A stretch of 5,891 nucleotides of DNA from an uncultured Eubacterium sp. (GTDB lineage: Bacteria; Bacillota; Clostridia; Lachnospirales; Lachnospiraceae): contig CAKRGF010000052.1 in the NCBI GenBank assembly GCA_934322085.1, positions 1 through 5,891 on the forward strand. Reading direction: 5' to 3'. Positions 5,855-5,891 of the stretch are shown here, in pieces. Every line of letters begins with the position of its first letter. Positions within the stretch are counted from its first letter, which is position 1. The translations under genes were made by a program, and so were the position numbers. The notes below the pieces were generated by a model. It worked only from the letters and a program-made list of their open reading frames with translations, made no database searches and had not been told where the DNA came from.

Positions 5855-5891
5855 AGGTCTTCTATGATAAAATACAAATCATAGGAGGCCT
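5855..5891 (+). promoter_or_regulatory. Leader hairpin covering the ribosome site of the next gene
   Basis: AGGTCTTCTATGAT (5855-5868) can pair over 14 continuous positions (two G-U) with ATCATAGGAGGCCT (5878-5891), leaving a 9-base loop AAAATACAA. The 3' arm contains the Shine-Dalgarno sequence AGGAGG (5883-5888), so folding would hide it. The start codon of the downstream gene lies outside the window, so the identity of the regulated gene is unknown. Confidence 0.55.

Noticed and set aside
1..5891. CRISPR array, tRNA, rRNA or complete insertion sequence
   Set aside because: No regularly spaced repeats, no tRNA-like cloverleaf or rRNA segments, and no transposase-like protein or long terminal inverted repeats were seen on reading both strands.

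Overview
The window looks like chromosomal DNA of a gut-type Lachnospiraceae or related Clostridia. The clues are low-to-moderate GC, AGGAGG-type ribosome sites, TTGAAA/TATACT-type promoters, and a large secreted carbohydrate-active enzyme with Ig-like modules and a lysine-rich tail. The genus cannot be fixed from the sequence alone.

Left third (1-1209): this stretch is decayed. It starts with the last codons of an unidentified plus-strand gene (ends at 85), followed by about 256 bases with no convincing gene. Next is a minus-strand fragment of a possible beta-propeller-like protein (342-620). This abuts a plus-strand wreck of a MATE-family efflux transporter (about 622-1209). The wreck keeps recognisable blocks of the family in the right order, but its N-terminal part and two internal blocks are missing and its reading frame is broken.

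Middle and right (1227-5815): this is the functional core, a divergent gene pair. An AraC-family regulator reads leftward and a 1163-residue secreted GH127/GH146-type (DUF1680) beta-L-arabinofuranosidase reads rightward. The enzyme retains the Glu/Cys/Cys-Cys zinc and nucleophile set. It is flanked by an N-terminal atypical Ig-like domain and by a C-terminal DUF6805-like module, a cadherin-like beta-sandwich, an Asn/Ser linker and an extremely lysine-rich Ig-like tail. The 191-bp gap between the genes holds a good sigma-A promoter for the regulator, direct and inverted repeats that look like operators, and a cre-like site. The likely logic is a locally regulated surface enzyme that trims beta-L-arabinofuranose from plant cell-wall glycoproteins or pectic side chains, with the AraC protein sensing a released sugar. 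No transporter or intracellular sugar gene is visible, so the rest of the pathway must lie elsewhere.

Right edge (5731-5891): two hairpins follow the enzyme gene, the second being a standard rho-independent terminator. Beyond them is a promoter for an off-window plus-strand gene. Its Shine-Dalgarno sequence lies inside a 14-bp stem predicted to form near the 5' end of the transcript. This is the most intriguing non-coding signal in the window. I found no convincing wholly new system.
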